A stretch of 64,000 bases of DNA from Prorocentrum cordatum (lineage: Eukaryota; Sar; Dinophyceae; Prorocentrales; Prorocentraceae), in the NCBI GenBank assembly GCA_963575745.1, contig CAUYUJ010020282.1, positions 249,315-313,314 of the forward strand, read 5' to 3'. The notes below the pieces were generated by a model, which was not told the origin of the DNA, did no database searches, and was given only the letters and a program-made list of their open reading frames with translations. Positions 21,106-30,724 of this stretch are shown here, one piece after another; the first letter of the stretch is position 1, and each line of letters opens with the position of its first letter. The translations under genes and the position numbers were made by a program.

Positions 21106-21243
21106 TTCGGAGGAGGAGGAGGAGGACGAGGAATAGGAGGAGTAGGAGGGGGACGAGGGGGGAGGAGGGGGTCGAGGGGGGAAGGAGGAGGAGGGGGAGG
21201 AGGAGGAGGAGGAGGAGGAGGAGGAGGAGGGGAGGGGGAGGAG
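21106..21243. repeat. (GGA)n microsatellite flanking the inverted duplication
   Basis: GGA/GAG/GGG-rich purine tract. It mirrors the CTC tract at 8263-8425 on the other arm. Confidence 0.95.
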
Positions 21244-21306
21244 GACAAGCGAGGTGCGCTCGCGTCATGTCTGACATCCTATCCCTCCCTCCCATCCCTT
21301 ACCATG
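21241..21306 (-). repeat. Inverted duplication, right block B
   Basis: Reverse complement of 8193-8258: AGGTGCGCTCGCGTCAT and CCCTCCCATCCCTTACCATG are shared with a few substitutions. Confidence 0.85.
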
Positions 21307-21369
21307 GTGTAGCTTCCCTCTCTACTCGCACAGTCGGATGTCGAGCAGGGCAATGATCCCGAAAGGGTG

Positions 21370-21674
21370 CGCGATGCATTGTAGATCACGGCATGGCATG
21401 ACGTAGAAGAGCACCGCAAAGCGTAGTATGTCACATCATGGCGTGGCGTGGCGTAGTGAAGAATTGCATCACAAAGCTTTGCAACGCAAAACATGGCATC
21501 GCACAGCGGCCCCGAACATAACATTGCATATCATGGCGTTGAAGATCAAAGCGTAGCATGGCATAGCACGACGTGGCACTTAAGCACTGCATATCACAGT
21601 TTCAGCTGAAGGCATGGCATCGCGCAGCGGAACGCAACCTAGCATTGTATGCCGTGGCATGGCACGGGAGATGA
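21370..21674. repeat. Degenerate pentamer tract (GGCAT/GCGTA type)
   Basis: GGCATGGCAT, GGCGTGGCGT and AGCGTAGCAT motifs at mostly 5-bp spacing over 300 bp. It occupies the place taken by (CCA)n in the opposite arm of the inverted duplication. Confidence 0.8.
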
Positions 21675-21870
21675 CGCCAGCGTTGCAGTGGGAGCACGAT
21701 TCGGAACGAGCGGAAGCGCGGAAATGAGGCCAGCGCTGCAGCGGGAGCACGAATCGGAACGAGCGGGGCCCGAAAATGAGGCCGGCGCCTCAGCGAGAGC
21801 AGCATTTTGAAAACAATGCAGGCGAAAACCCAACTCTGGGGAATCCTGTGTGTAAAAAACAGTACGCGGG
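21675..21870 (-). repeat. Inverted duplication, right block A
   Basis: Reverse complement of 7655-7830: CGGGAGCACGATTCGGAACG-like units (two copies), AATGAGGCCGGCGCCTCAGC, AGCAGCATTTTGAAAAC, and GGAATCCTGTGTGTAAAAAA near the end. The CAGCGAGAGCAGCATTTTGAAAA portion also resembles the core of the 83-bp unit arrays described elsewhere in the window. Confidence 0.8.
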
Positions 21871-21937
21871 GGGGGGGGCGAACACTCCCAACCCGTCATC
21901 GGGGGAAGGAGGAGAGTAGTGTTCATTTGAGTAAATG

Positions 21938-23245
21938 TGGAGGAGGAGGAGGAGGAGGAGGGGAGGAGGAGGAGGAGGCGGAGGAGGAGGAGGAGGAGGA
22001 GGAGGAGGAGGAGGAGAGAAGGAGTGGGAGGAGTGGAGGAGTGGGAGGAGTGGGGAGGAGGAGAGAGGAGGAGGAGAAGGAGGAGGGGGGAGGAGGGGGA
22101 GGAGGAGGGGGAGGAGGAGGAGGAGGAGGAGGAGGAGGAGGAGGAGGAGGAGGAGGAGGAGGAGAGGAAGAGAAGGAGTGGAGAGGAGGAGGAGGAGGAG
22201 GAGGAGGAGGAGGAGGGGAGCAGGAGGAGGAGGAGGAGGAGCAGGAGGAGGAGAAGGAGGGGGACGAGGAGGAGGAGGGTCGGACGAGGATGAAGGAAGA
22301 AAACGAAAAATAATAAGACTCATGCAACAACGAATTGCTATAATACGAATCAGTTAATAAAAATAATACTAAGACGAAGACGAACACGAATAATAATACT
22401 AATACTAATATTAATAATAAGCAGAAGAAGAGGTGCAGGAACAGGAGCGAGATGAGGAGGAGGAGCAGGAGAAGGAGAAGGAGGAGGGAGGAGGAGGAGG
22501 AGGAGGAGGAGGAGGGGAGGAGGGGGAGGAGGGGGAGGATGGGGGAGGAGGGGGAGAGAGGGGGAGAAGGAGGAGGAGGAGGAGGAGGAGGAGGAGGAGG
22601 AGGAGGAGAAGGAGTGGGAGGAGGAGGAGGAGGAGGAGGAGGAGGAGGAGGAGAGGAGGAGGAAGAGGAGGAGGTGAGGAGGAGGAGGAGGAGGAGGAGG
22701 AGAGGAGGAGGAGGAGTGAGGAGGGGAGGACGAGGAGGAGGAGGAGGAGGACGAGGAGAAGAGAAGAAGAAGAATAAGAAGAAGGAGGAGGAGGAGGAGA
22801 AGGAGGAGGAGGAGGAGGGAGGAGGAGGGGGGGAGGGGGGGACGAGGAGGGAAGGGGACATCGAGGAAGAGGAGGAGGAGGGGGAGGAGGAGGAGGAGGA
22901 GGAGGAGGAGGAGGAGGAGGAGGCGAGAGCGGAGCAGGAGGAGCAGGAGGAGAAGGGAGAAGGAGGAGGAGGATGAGGAGGAGGAGGAGGGGGACGAGGA
23001 GGAAGGGGAGGAGGAGGAGGAGGAGGAGGAGGAGGAGGAGGAGGAGGAGGAGGAGGAGGAGGAGGAGGAGGAGGAGAGGAGGAGGAGGAGGAGGAGGAGG
23101 AGGAGGAGGAGGAGGAGGAGGGAGGAGGAGGAGGAGGGAGGAGGAGGAGAAGAGGGGGAGGAGGAGGAGGAGGAGGAGGAGGAGGAGGGGGAGGATGGGA
23201 GGAGAGGAGGAGGAGGAGGAGGAGGAGGAGGAGGAGGAGGACGAG
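21938..23245. repeat. Giant (GGA)n tract with A-rich island
   Basis: About 1.3 kb of GGA/GAG repeat, interrupted at 22305-22430 by A-rich sequence with AATAATACTAATA motifs. The long Pro/Ser/Leu frames on the minus strand and Glu/Arg/Gly frames on the plus strand are repeat artefacts. Confidence 0.97.
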
Positions 23246-23369
23246 GACCATCGAGACCACCGAGGAGCACCTCGGACCACCTTGCGAAAACAGACGAGCA
23301 CGAGATCGACACGGGGAGTGGCCGTCCGAGCGGTGGCGAGTGGTGTGCAGACCCCGTGCGTCTTCGTGG

Positions 23370-24540
23370 CCCGTCCCGGCCCGTCCCGACCTGTTAGGGT
23401 TCTCGCGTGGCCACTCGCACATGCATCATACTTTCATGACCCGCCGCCCCGACCCGACCCGCCCGTTAGGGTCCGACCCGACCCGACCCGACCCGCCCGT
23501 TAGGGTCCGCCCGACCCGACCGGTCGCGTCCCGACCCGACCCGTTAGGGTTCTCGCGTGTCTATTTGCACATGCATCATACTTTAATGTCCCGCGGACCC
23601 GACCCGACCCGCCCGTCAGGCTCCGTCCCAACCCGACCCGACCCGCCCATTAGGGTCCGCCCGACCCGACCCGTCCCGTCCCGACCCGACCCGTTAGGGT
23701 TCTCGCGTGTCTATTTGCACATGCATCATACTTTAATGCCCCGCCGACCCGACCCGACCGCCCGTTAGGGCCCGACCCGACCCGACCCGACCCGCCTGTT
23801 AGGGTCCGCCCGACCCGACCGGTCCCGACCCGTTAGGGTTCTCGCGTGTCCACTCGCACATGCATCATATTCTAATGTCCCGCCGACCCGACCCGACCCG
23901 CCCGTCATGGTCCGACTCGACCCGACCCGACCCGCCCGTTAGGGTCCGCCCGACCCGACCCGTCCTGACCCGTCCCGACCCGTTAGGGTTCCCGCGTGTC
24001 CATTCGCACATTCATCATATTCTAATGTCCCGCCGACCCGACCCGACCCGCCCGTTAGTGTCCGACCCGACCCGACCCGACCCGCCCGTTAGGGTCCGCC
24101 CGACCCGACCCGTCCCGACCCGTTAGGGTTCCCGCGTGTCCACTCGCAATGTCCCGCCGGCCCGACCCGACCCGCCCGTTAGGGTCCACCCCGACCCGAC
24201 CCGACCCGCCCATTAGGGTCCGCCCGACCCGACCGGTCCCGACCCGTTAGGGTTTTCGCGTGTCCACTCGCACATGCAACATATTGTAATGCCCCGCCGA
24301 CCCGACCCGACCCGCCCGGCAGGCTCCGTCCCGACCCGACCCGACCCGCCCGTTAGGGTCCGCCCGACCCGACCCGTCCCGACCCGTTAGGGTTCTCGCG
24401 TGTCCACTCGCACATGCAACATATTCTAATGCCCCGCCGACCCGACCCGACCCGCCCGGCAGGCTCCGACCCGACCCGACCCGACCCGCCCGTTAGGGTC
24501 CGCCCGACCCGACCCGTCCCGTCCCGACCCGACGTCGTCG
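23370..24540 (+). repeat. CCGAC/TTAGGGT satellite, about 140-bp units
   Basis: Runs of GACCC/CCGAC pentamers alternate with CCCGTTAGGGTCCGCC and CGTTAGGGTTCTCGCGTGTC and a CACATGCATCATA segment. Successive copies of the GTTAGGGTTCTCGCG block begin about 124-150 bp apart (near 23541, 23691, 23830, 23980, 24120, 24244, 24384). About eight units. Open frames across it are repeat-encoded (TRPDP-type) and not genes. Confidence 0.95.
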
Positions 24541-24609
24541 ACGTCGTCGTCGTCCGACGACGGTCGGGGACCGAGGAGGTTTTCTGTCGCTTTCGGTCCC
24601 TGGAGGCCG

Positions 24610-24890
24610 CGGCGTTTAACGGGCGGGCGGGCGGACCCTAACAGGCAGTTCGCGTCGTGCGGGCGGACCCTAATGGGCGGGTCGGGTCGGGCGGGCGGAC
24701 CATTAAAGAGCAGGGCGTACGCGAACGAACACGCGTGAACCCTAGCGGGCGGGTCAGGTCGGTAGGGCGGACCCTAACGGGCGGCTAGGGTCGGGCAGAC
24801 TCTAATGGGCAGGTCGGGTCGGGCGGGCGGACGAGTAGAGTGTGGGACATACACGAGCGAGCACGCGTGAACCTTTACAGGTCGGCCTAG
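24610..24890 (-). repeat. Inverted continuation of the CCGAC/TTAGGGT satellite
   Basis: GGCGGACCCTAACGGGCGG, GGCGGACCCTAATGGGCGGG and AACACGCGTGAACCCTA are the reverse complements of the unit at 23370-24540. The array changes direction across a short GTCGTCGACGTCGTCG-containing spacer at 24535-24610. Confidence 0.9.
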
Positions 24891-25245
24891 GGTAAGCCTA
24901 GGGGTAAGCCCAGGGTTGGCTTAGGGGAAGGGCCTACGGGTAAGCCTAGGGAAACCCCAGGGAAAGGATCTAAGGGTAGGGAAGGGCCTGGGGGTAGGCC
25001 CAGGGTAGGCCAAGGGGAAGGACCTAGAGATAGGCATAGGGTAGGCCTTGGGGCAAGGCCTAGGGTAAGACCGAGAGTAGGCCTGGCGGAAGGGCCTAGG
25101 GAGAAGCGTATGGTGAGCCTAGGGGAAGGGCCTAGGGGTAGACCTAGGGTAGGCTCAGGGTGAAGGGCCTAGGGGAAGAGCCTAGGGGTAGGCCTAGGGA
25201 AGGCCTAGGGGAAGGGCCTAGGGGTAGGTCTAGGGAAGGCCTTTC
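24885..25245. repeat. CCTAGGG-rich degenerate array
   Basis: More than twenty copies of CCTAGGG, CCCAGGG or CATAGGG motifs in units such as AAGGGCCTAGGGGTAGG. It directly abuts the inverted satellite. It resembles a degenerate G-rich subtelomere-like array but lacks the exact TTTAGGG unit. Confidence 0.9.
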
Positions 25246-25529
25246 CCTCGGCACGACCCGCTGGCGCAGCCTCCCCCGGCCCTGCCAGCGGCGGCCCTCT
25301 CCCGCCTGCGGCGGCGGCCCGTGCTGCGGCGGGGCCCGGAGCTTTGCCAGGGCGGTGCTCCTCGTCGCCGCCGCCGTCGTCGTACTCGCCGTCGTCGCCT
25401 GTCGTCGTCGCCGTGGTCGTCGTCATCGTGTTCGTCCTCCCCCTCCTGCTCCTCCTCCTCCTCCTCCTCCTTCTCCTCCTCATCCTTCCTCCTTCCATCC
25501 CGTGACTCCTCCCTACTCTCAGACGTGTC
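25246..25529. repeat. GC-rich spacer and CTC tract
   Basis: GC-rich low-complexity sequence with GTCGTCGCC and CTC/TCC runs (25430-25500). No gene. Confidence 0.7.
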
Positions 25530-25880
25530 GGTAGGGCGGGCCGGGCGTGTCGCTTGAGACGTCTTCGCCATCCATGATCTTGATGCTGAAAATTTGAAAC
25601 AATTCCAAATATGGAGGGCGGGGCATGTCTCAAAATGATGCTCTCGCCTTCGAACCGCGTATATTTTTTGCCGCAGTTTTAAGGATGAGCCGCGGGCCAT
25701 TTTCAAAATGCGGCACTCCCCTCAGTGCCGCGCACATTCGTCTTGAAAATTCGCAGCAGCTTTAAAGATGGAGGGCTGTTTCTTTTCAAAGCTCAAAATG
25801 TGGCTCTCGCCGTAGCGCTCTCGGGAATTCTTTGAAGAAGCTTCCAGCATGTTCAAGAATTCTTATGGTTGAAGTATCGC
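25530..25880 (-). repeat. 83-bp-unit tandem array, copy on minus strand
   Basis: Read on the minus strand it contains CGAGAGC.ACATTTTGA, GTGCCGCGCACATTCG (plus-strand form near 25722) and ATGGAGGGCGGGGCATG-like blocks in three or four degenerate units. The outer edge at 25536-25560 is AGGGCGGGCCGGGCGTGTCG. This end motif is shared with the arrays ending near 56100 and 62210 and with 36176. Confidence 0.75.
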
Positions 25881-25911
25881 GAATGCGGTACTTGCGCGAT
25901 CTAGGGTTTCC

Positions 25912-26040
25912 CGGATGCAACAGTCACGCTGGTTCGCGGCGTTGAAGTCCCAAAAACGGCCTTCTGGCACGATTTCGGGTTGTCAGCACGCAACAGTCAC
26001 TCCTGATTCCCGGCGTTCAAGTCCCAGGAATGGTGCTATT
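25912..26040 (+). repeat. Two-copy tandem repeat, about 75 bp
   Basis: GCAACAGTCAC, then CGGCGTTGAAGTCCCA at 25917-25956, recur at 25991-26033 as GCAACAGTCAC and CGGCGTTCAAGTCCCA. Confidence 0.8.
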
Positions 26041-26588
26041 GCACCGCTGGGGATTCTCAAACAGTTGCATTTTTATCGGACGCTTCCCACATTGACAACA
26101 ATTTGTTATAGGGGCCAACGAGGAGGGAGTTGGGACGGCGTCCCTTTGGTTTACACGGTTATTCCTCCTCATCGTTTTTCGTCTTCGTCCGTTTTCTCTT
26201 CGTCTGTTTCCTCCCCGTCCGTTTCTTCCTCATCTTTTCCCCCTCCTCCTCTCTCCCCCGCCGCCTCTCTTTTCCCGCAGCGCCAGGTGACCAGGCTCTG
26301 ATGGCCAGCGCATCCCGCCCCCCTTCTCCTTTTCCTCCTCTTCCTCCTCCCTCACTCCTTTCCCTCCCTCCTCCGCCCTCTTCCTCCTCCCCGGTGCGCG
26401 GCTGGTGGCGGCTTACCACAGACGGCAGCTATCCAGCTGCCTGCGGCACCCTGCCTTTCCCACCCCTCCAGTGCAGCGCTAGAGCGCATTCGGGGTGGTC
26501 TTGCCGATACCTCTCGCAGAATTCGGCAGGACCATCCTGCGGCAGTCTGGGCAACACTGCCGCGATGCTGTCGCGGAGCGTGGCCACA
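26041..26588. other. No recognised gene; pyrimidine-rich middle
   Basis: Positions 26160-26400 are TCC/CTTCCTCC-rich. The frame 26130-27041 is Ser/Pro/Phe-rich in its first part and then runs into the CTTGG repeat. Confidence 0.5.
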
Positions 26589-27060
26589 ATTTTGCACGGT
26601 CGTCGAGTTGGAATGTTCTGTTGTTGTTGCGGCGGGGGGGCTTCACGGGGGCCTCTTTGGCTCTTTGGACATCTTGGGGAGCCCTCTGGGGGGCGTGGAG
26701 CCCGTCTTGGGGCATCCCTCTTGGGTTGGTATTGGGCAGTGTTGGGGTCTCTCAGGCCCTCATGGATCGCTTGCGGGCCCGGCCGCTTTTTGGCAGCATT
26801 GGAGGCTTGTGTGGCCGTCTTGAGGCTCTCGCAGAGGCTACTTCTTAAAGTCGGCTTGAGCAGCGAAGAGTGGGAAGCGGAAACATTGAGCAACAGTCTG
26901 TTGATCAGTGTTTTTGGCCTCCACAGGCTTGCTGCTGGATGTTCTTGGGCGTCTTTGGGGGGCCTGCGTGGGGTCTTTCTGGGCATCTTGGGGCCTACAG
27001 ATGGTCCAGCCGTCTTGGACTCGTCACGGGCCATTTTGTGACCACCTGAGGGGGCCATGT
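26589..27060 (+). repeat. GCC.TCTTGG-type dispersed repeat, copy 1
   Basis: Imperfect units around GCCNTCTTGGGGNC (for example CATCTTGGGGAGCCCTCT, GGCCGTCTTGAGGCTCT) repeat every 12-30 bp. Similar sequence occurs at 30725-31140, 40010-40560 and 56190-56660, each several hundred bp long. Open frames (Gly/Trp/Leu/Ser-rich) result from the repeat. Confidence 0.8.
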
Positions 27061-27540
27061 TGTCCATTCTGAGAGCCAAGTTTGGGGGTGCAGGCTGACA
27101 CGAGTTGGGGTAATGAGTTGTAGGAAGCGGGGCTATTTCCTTGTTGAGGAGAAGCTTGACCAGACAGCTAGCAGGCGTTGTAACACCTCTAGAACTGCCA
27201 AGGGCACGGTGGCGGATCTTGCGTCGCCGGGGAGCCGGCGGATCTTCTGGAGGCATTTGAGGGGGGGGGGGGGGTGAGGGAGGACGGGACGGCGAATGAG
27301 AAAGGAAAGCAGAGGCAGGGTGGGGGAGGGAGGAGAAATAGTGGGGGAACGGAGCGAAGGTGGGGCGAAAGGACAGAGGAAAGGAAGGACAGGGAGGCGG
27401 GTGGACGGAGAAGAGGCGGAGGAGGGAGTGTCGCAGGGACGGAGCGGAGGCGGAGGGCGGACTAAAAAGGGACAAGGAGGCAGTTGGGAGAGGGAGGGAC
27501 GGAGGGACGGAGAGATGAGGAGGAGGGAGGCAGGGGGATC
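27061..27540. other. Unassigned, then G/A-rich tract
   Basis: 27061-27260 has no recognised content. 27261-27540 is GGGA/GGAG-rich with a poly-G run at 27261-27272. The sequence just before the next gene ends in a CTTTGCAG acceptor-like site at 27541-27548. Confidence 0.5.
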
Positions 27541-27548
27541 CTTTGCAG

Positions 27549-28671
27549 GCTCTACCCGTATCCAATGTCTGTCTTTTTCGCGGTCTGGCTGGTGATTGTG
27601 TGCACGGGCTGCGTAAATTGGGATGACGAGACGCGGCTGATGACCGAGAACTTGTTTTTCATCACGTTGTCTACATTCGTTGCCAGGAGCGTGCCGACGA
27701 CATCCGTGTGGTCCGATTTTCTCTTGAGCAGCATCTGGAGCGCATTGCTGTGGTTTATCGGCGGGCGATTTCCCGAGTGCTCCGTCGTCGGGATGCAGCA
27801 GCTGCCTTTCTTAACTTTCTGGGTCTGGGCGACCGGACTGCACAGCTGTTTTGTGGCGCAGTTCTGCGTCTCGGGGTGCCTCCGGATCTGCCTCGACCCG
27901 CGATTTGGCGCGTCCAGGCAGTTCCAGGTGGTGTATCTGGTGGGAACGATTCTGGGCCTCATCACCCTCCTCGAGTGGCAGTCCGTGTCCCACTACCACA
28001 AGGTGCAGAAGCTGCTGAGCGTCTCGACGGACGGGCACCTCGTCGTGGACAAGACCACCCGCGTCATTGCCAGCGTGAGCTCGGAGATGACGCTGGTCTT
28101 GGGCCAGGCACGGCGGCAGGCCACACAAATATATACACACATCTCACAGGATTCCCCACATGTTCCAAGATGTTCTGGGTTTTTGTCTTCCCCCCACTTC
28201 CCATATTTTCCTATATTTTCCTGGGAGTCGACGATTAATTGTGTCTGTGCGTTTTTTCCCCTCCTGAGAGAAGGAGACGGCCTTCTCAGAAGGCGGCGGG
28301 ACTTCTCAGAAGCCCTGGCGCCTGCTGAGAATCTGAGGAGCTGCTTCTGTCTTCGAGGAGGGCTTAGACCACTTCTCAGAAGGCCGGGGGACTTCCGAAC
28401 TGTGAGGGCAGGCCTTCTCCTTCTCACTCACTTCCCCCCCTCGGCTCGCCGGCGGCAGGCACTCATTGGAGCACAGTTCGACCTCTTCTCTCACCACAGC
28501 GATCGTGCCCAGATCGAGCAGTGCTTCGGCCTCAGCGTCGGCGAGCCCTCGGAGGCGTTCCTCGCGACGCTCTGGTACAGGCAATCCCCGAAGGCCATGC
28601 GCACGCCTTCTCCTCATGGCTCCTCAGGGGTAGCAGATGTCGATCCTCGTTATGTTCCCACTCATGTTTAG
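27549..28671 (+). CDS. Multi-pass membrane protein with PAS-like segment, two exons
   Basis: The first exon is read from after CTTTGCAG (27541-27548), with an ATG at 27565, to 28119. The second exon runs 28459-28671. From the ATG the spliced product is 255 residues. Hydrophobic segments MSVFFAVWLVIVCTGC, FLLSSIWSALLWFIGG, LPFLTFWVWATGLHSCFVAQ and VVYLVGTILGLITLLEW suggest four or more membrane passes. KVQKLLSVSTDGHLVVDKTT, VIASVSSEMTLVLGQ and, after splicing, LIGAQFDLFSHHSDRAQIEQ resemble the first strands of PAS-like regions in dinoflagellate membrane proteins I recall. PAS domains sense ligands or redox state. The gene may extend at both ends. Codon use is ordinary, unlike the flanking repeats. 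Confidence 0.6.
28120..28458 (+). other. Introner-like intron (339 bp, GC-AG) in the membrane protein gene
   Basis: CGGCGGCAGGC occurs at 28111-28121 and again at 28450-28460, an 11-bp perfect direct repeat spanning both junctions. The intron begins GC and ends AG, is phase 0 and is a multiple of three, so the frame also reads through it. Its first half (28121-28272) matches, on the opposite strand, two other sequences at 59372-59521 and 59681-59790. Its second half holds several CTTCTCAGAAG motifs. Removal joins PAS-like strands cleanly. Confidence 0.75.
28121..28272 (-). mobile_element. Introner-like family, copy 1 (inside intron)
   Basis: Read on the minus strand: AGGAGGGGAAAAAACGCACA, GACACAATTAATCG, CGACTCCCAGGAAAATATAG and GGAAAATATGGGAAGTGGGG. 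These match the copies at 59372 and 59681 almost base for base over about 80 bp. Confidence 0.8.
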
Positions 28672-29185
28672 CCATACCGAACAATAGTATATGCCCCTGC
28701 GCTTTTCAATTTGGCAGTCACTTTGGTATGGGCTGGTTCGGGGATACAGCAACGTCGCGACGTTGCACCGAATATAATAGATCTGGAAAGTTCGCCGCAC
28801 CCGCGACAAAGGTTTGCAACGCATGGGGAACTGACAACAAACATCATAGTTCGCGTAAGCACCCCACGGGAATGGCAAGCGGCTATGCAGGAAGGGCCGC
28901 ACTGTTCGGAAGAGTGGTACATTGTCACACTGCAGGACCCACTTGTGAGCGTGTGTGGGGATTCGCGGCGCCTTGAGCGTTCGTGTAGCACCTTAGGTTC
29001 CAGCAAAGCTGAGCGCGTAGTACTTCAACCCAGTCAAAGAGGACCTTCTTGCTGAGCAACAACTGTGTACACATACTGCTGATGAGCATTTGGACACTTG
29101 CATGCGTGTTAGCCAGCGTGGACTCCAAACCGTGACTTCGTACAATCTATGCAATACAGTCTTTTATTTCACACTGACCACGAAT
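28672..29185. other. No recognised gene
   Basis: Near 50% GC. Frames of up to 150 codons overlap on both strands, with ordinary residue use but no family. It could contain further exons of the upstream gene. Confidence 0.4.
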
Positions 29186-29189
29186 AGGT

Positions 29190-29624
29190 GGTATAATCAA
29201 TGTGTTGCAATCTAGGTGGTGCAATACATGTGGCGCAATGCAACTTAATATAATGCACAACGAACCAACGCAATACTGCAGGCCAGCGTAAAGCAACGCA
29301 CAGCCATGCAACACAACGCAGTTCAATACAATGCGACGCAATCATCATCATCCCCCCTACCCTCCCCTCCATCTTCCTTCCCTCGCTTCAATGCTATGCT
29401 ATGCCAAGCACTGCCCAGCAATGCAAAGCAACGCAACGCAATGACAAGCAGTGAGAAGCAGTGCAAAGCACTGCAAATCAATGCGAAGCAATGCAACGCA
29501 CAGCAATCTAAAGCAAGGCGAAGTAATGCAAGTCAATGCACAGCCGTTCAAAGTAAAACACATAAAGTAATCCTCACCGGCGTAGTTCAATACAACGCAA
29601 CCCAAAGCAATGCAACGCAACGTA
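29190..29624. repeat. Degenerate RNGCA pentamer array, copy 1
   Basis: Long run of ATGCA, ACGCA, AAGCA and CAGCA units at strict 5-bp spacing (densest 29390-29560), interrupted by a CCTCCC tract near 29355. It is followed directly by the GGCGACG minisatellite. The same compound order recurs at 34365-35070. Confidence 0.9.
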
Positions 29625-29815
29625 GGCCCAGACGGCGACGGGGCGCCGGCGCCGACCGCATAGCCGCCAGACCGACGTGCAGGCCCAGAGCGACGGGGCG
29701 GCGACGGCGACCACATAGCCGCCAGAACGACCGTCAGGCCCAGACGACGCGCGGCGACGAGGCGGCGTCGGGCGGCGACGGCGACCACATAGCCGCCATA
29801 TTGACGGGCAGTCCC
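29625..29815 (+). repeat. GGCGACGGCGACCACATAGCCGCC minisatellite, copy 1
   Basis: Three to four units of about 55-60 bp containing GGCCCAGACGACG and CGACCACATAGCCGCCAGA. Matches 34720-35050 in the same orientation. Confidence 0.85.
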
Positions 29816-29879
29816 AGTTCCTCAGAATATGTTGGCCAGCTTGGCCCCCAAACCGTGTGTTCTTGCTTGCTACGTGTTG

Positions 29880-29985
29880 CAACATGTGTGGTGCAAGCTA
29901 TGTAGTGCCATCTATAAGGTCATTTTATGCAGTGTGTAGCTATGTGGTGCAAACTACGAAGTGCAACCCATGTGGTGCAGGATAT
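29880..29985. repeat. GTGGTGCAA repeats
   Basis: TGTGGTGCAAGCTATG, TGTGGTGCAAACTACG and TGTGGTGCAGGATA at roughly 30-40 bp spacing. Similar motifs occur at 29205-29230 and 34345-34375, next to both pentamer arrays. Confidence 0.65.
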
Positions 29986-29999
29986 TTCTGTTCGCAGTG

Positions 30000-30635
30000 A
30001 GTTGTGATTTCCACTTATCGCGCAATTATCCCACCGACCCACCTGCAATTTGGCTTGCAAAACCCATGCGGCAGCTATTGCGACGACTGCTTGGCGATGG
30101 CTGTCGCATCGCTGCGGCCGAGCTGGCGCGCTCAAGCGCGCGCGTAGATCGGCATGTTAGTCTGGCGCGACCGACGCGGCCGCACTGGCGCTGACTTATG
30201 CGACTATCCAGCGTGTCTCGCAGGCCGCGCTGACGCGCTGGGACTTCAGTGCGAGTCGGTGACTCGGGTGGGCGCGATATCCTGGCGACGTCGGCAACGG
30301 CAGACACGATGATGATTGTAGCGATGCGGTTGACGACGGTGACGATGACGACGGCAAGGCCAATGACGACGCCGATGCTGATAAGGCCGGCGACAATCAT
30401 GGTGTCCACGCGTTGGCGATGAAGGTTGTGAAAGGATGTCGGCATGTTCGCGCGGCCGACGGGCGCGAGTGGCCGGCACGGTGTTTTTTTCGCCGGGAGC
30501 GTGCCCCCCCCCGCCAGCACGTGCGCAAGGTCGTTCGAATGATTTCGACATCCGCGCGCGTGTTGCACGGTTGGCTGACTGTCAAAAGAATGGTTCAATC
30601 AGTTGTTCCTTACGATCTCGAACGAGCGCGCGCAT
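30000..30635 (+). repeat. Long dispersed repeat L, unit 1 (partial)
   Basis: Shares CGCAATTATCCCACCGACCC, TAGTCTGGCGCGACCG, GCAGACACGATGATGATTGT, GCGCGGCCGACGGGCG and TTCGAATGATTTCGACAT with the units at 32160 and 33170, in the same order and orientation. It is cut on the right by the 30.65-31.90 kb element. Open frames inside are not conserved between units. Confidence 0.85.
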
Positions 30636-30724
30636 ACATATGTATATATGTGGAGGGGTTAATTCTACCTATGGTGTTGGTTTCGCTTGCTTTATCGGCT
30701 TTGCTTCTTGCTTCGCCTGACGGT

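Noticed and set aside
21923-23422. A 499-codon minus-strand open frame rich in Pro, Ser and Leu
   Set aside because: It is the translation of the (GGA)n tract on its complementary strand; all frames on both strands are similarly open.
23370-24540. True telomere sequence, because of repeated TTAGGGT
   Set aside because: TTAGGG occurs once or twice per 140-bp unit, embedded in CCGAC repeats, not as a tandem TTTAGGG or TTAGGG run.
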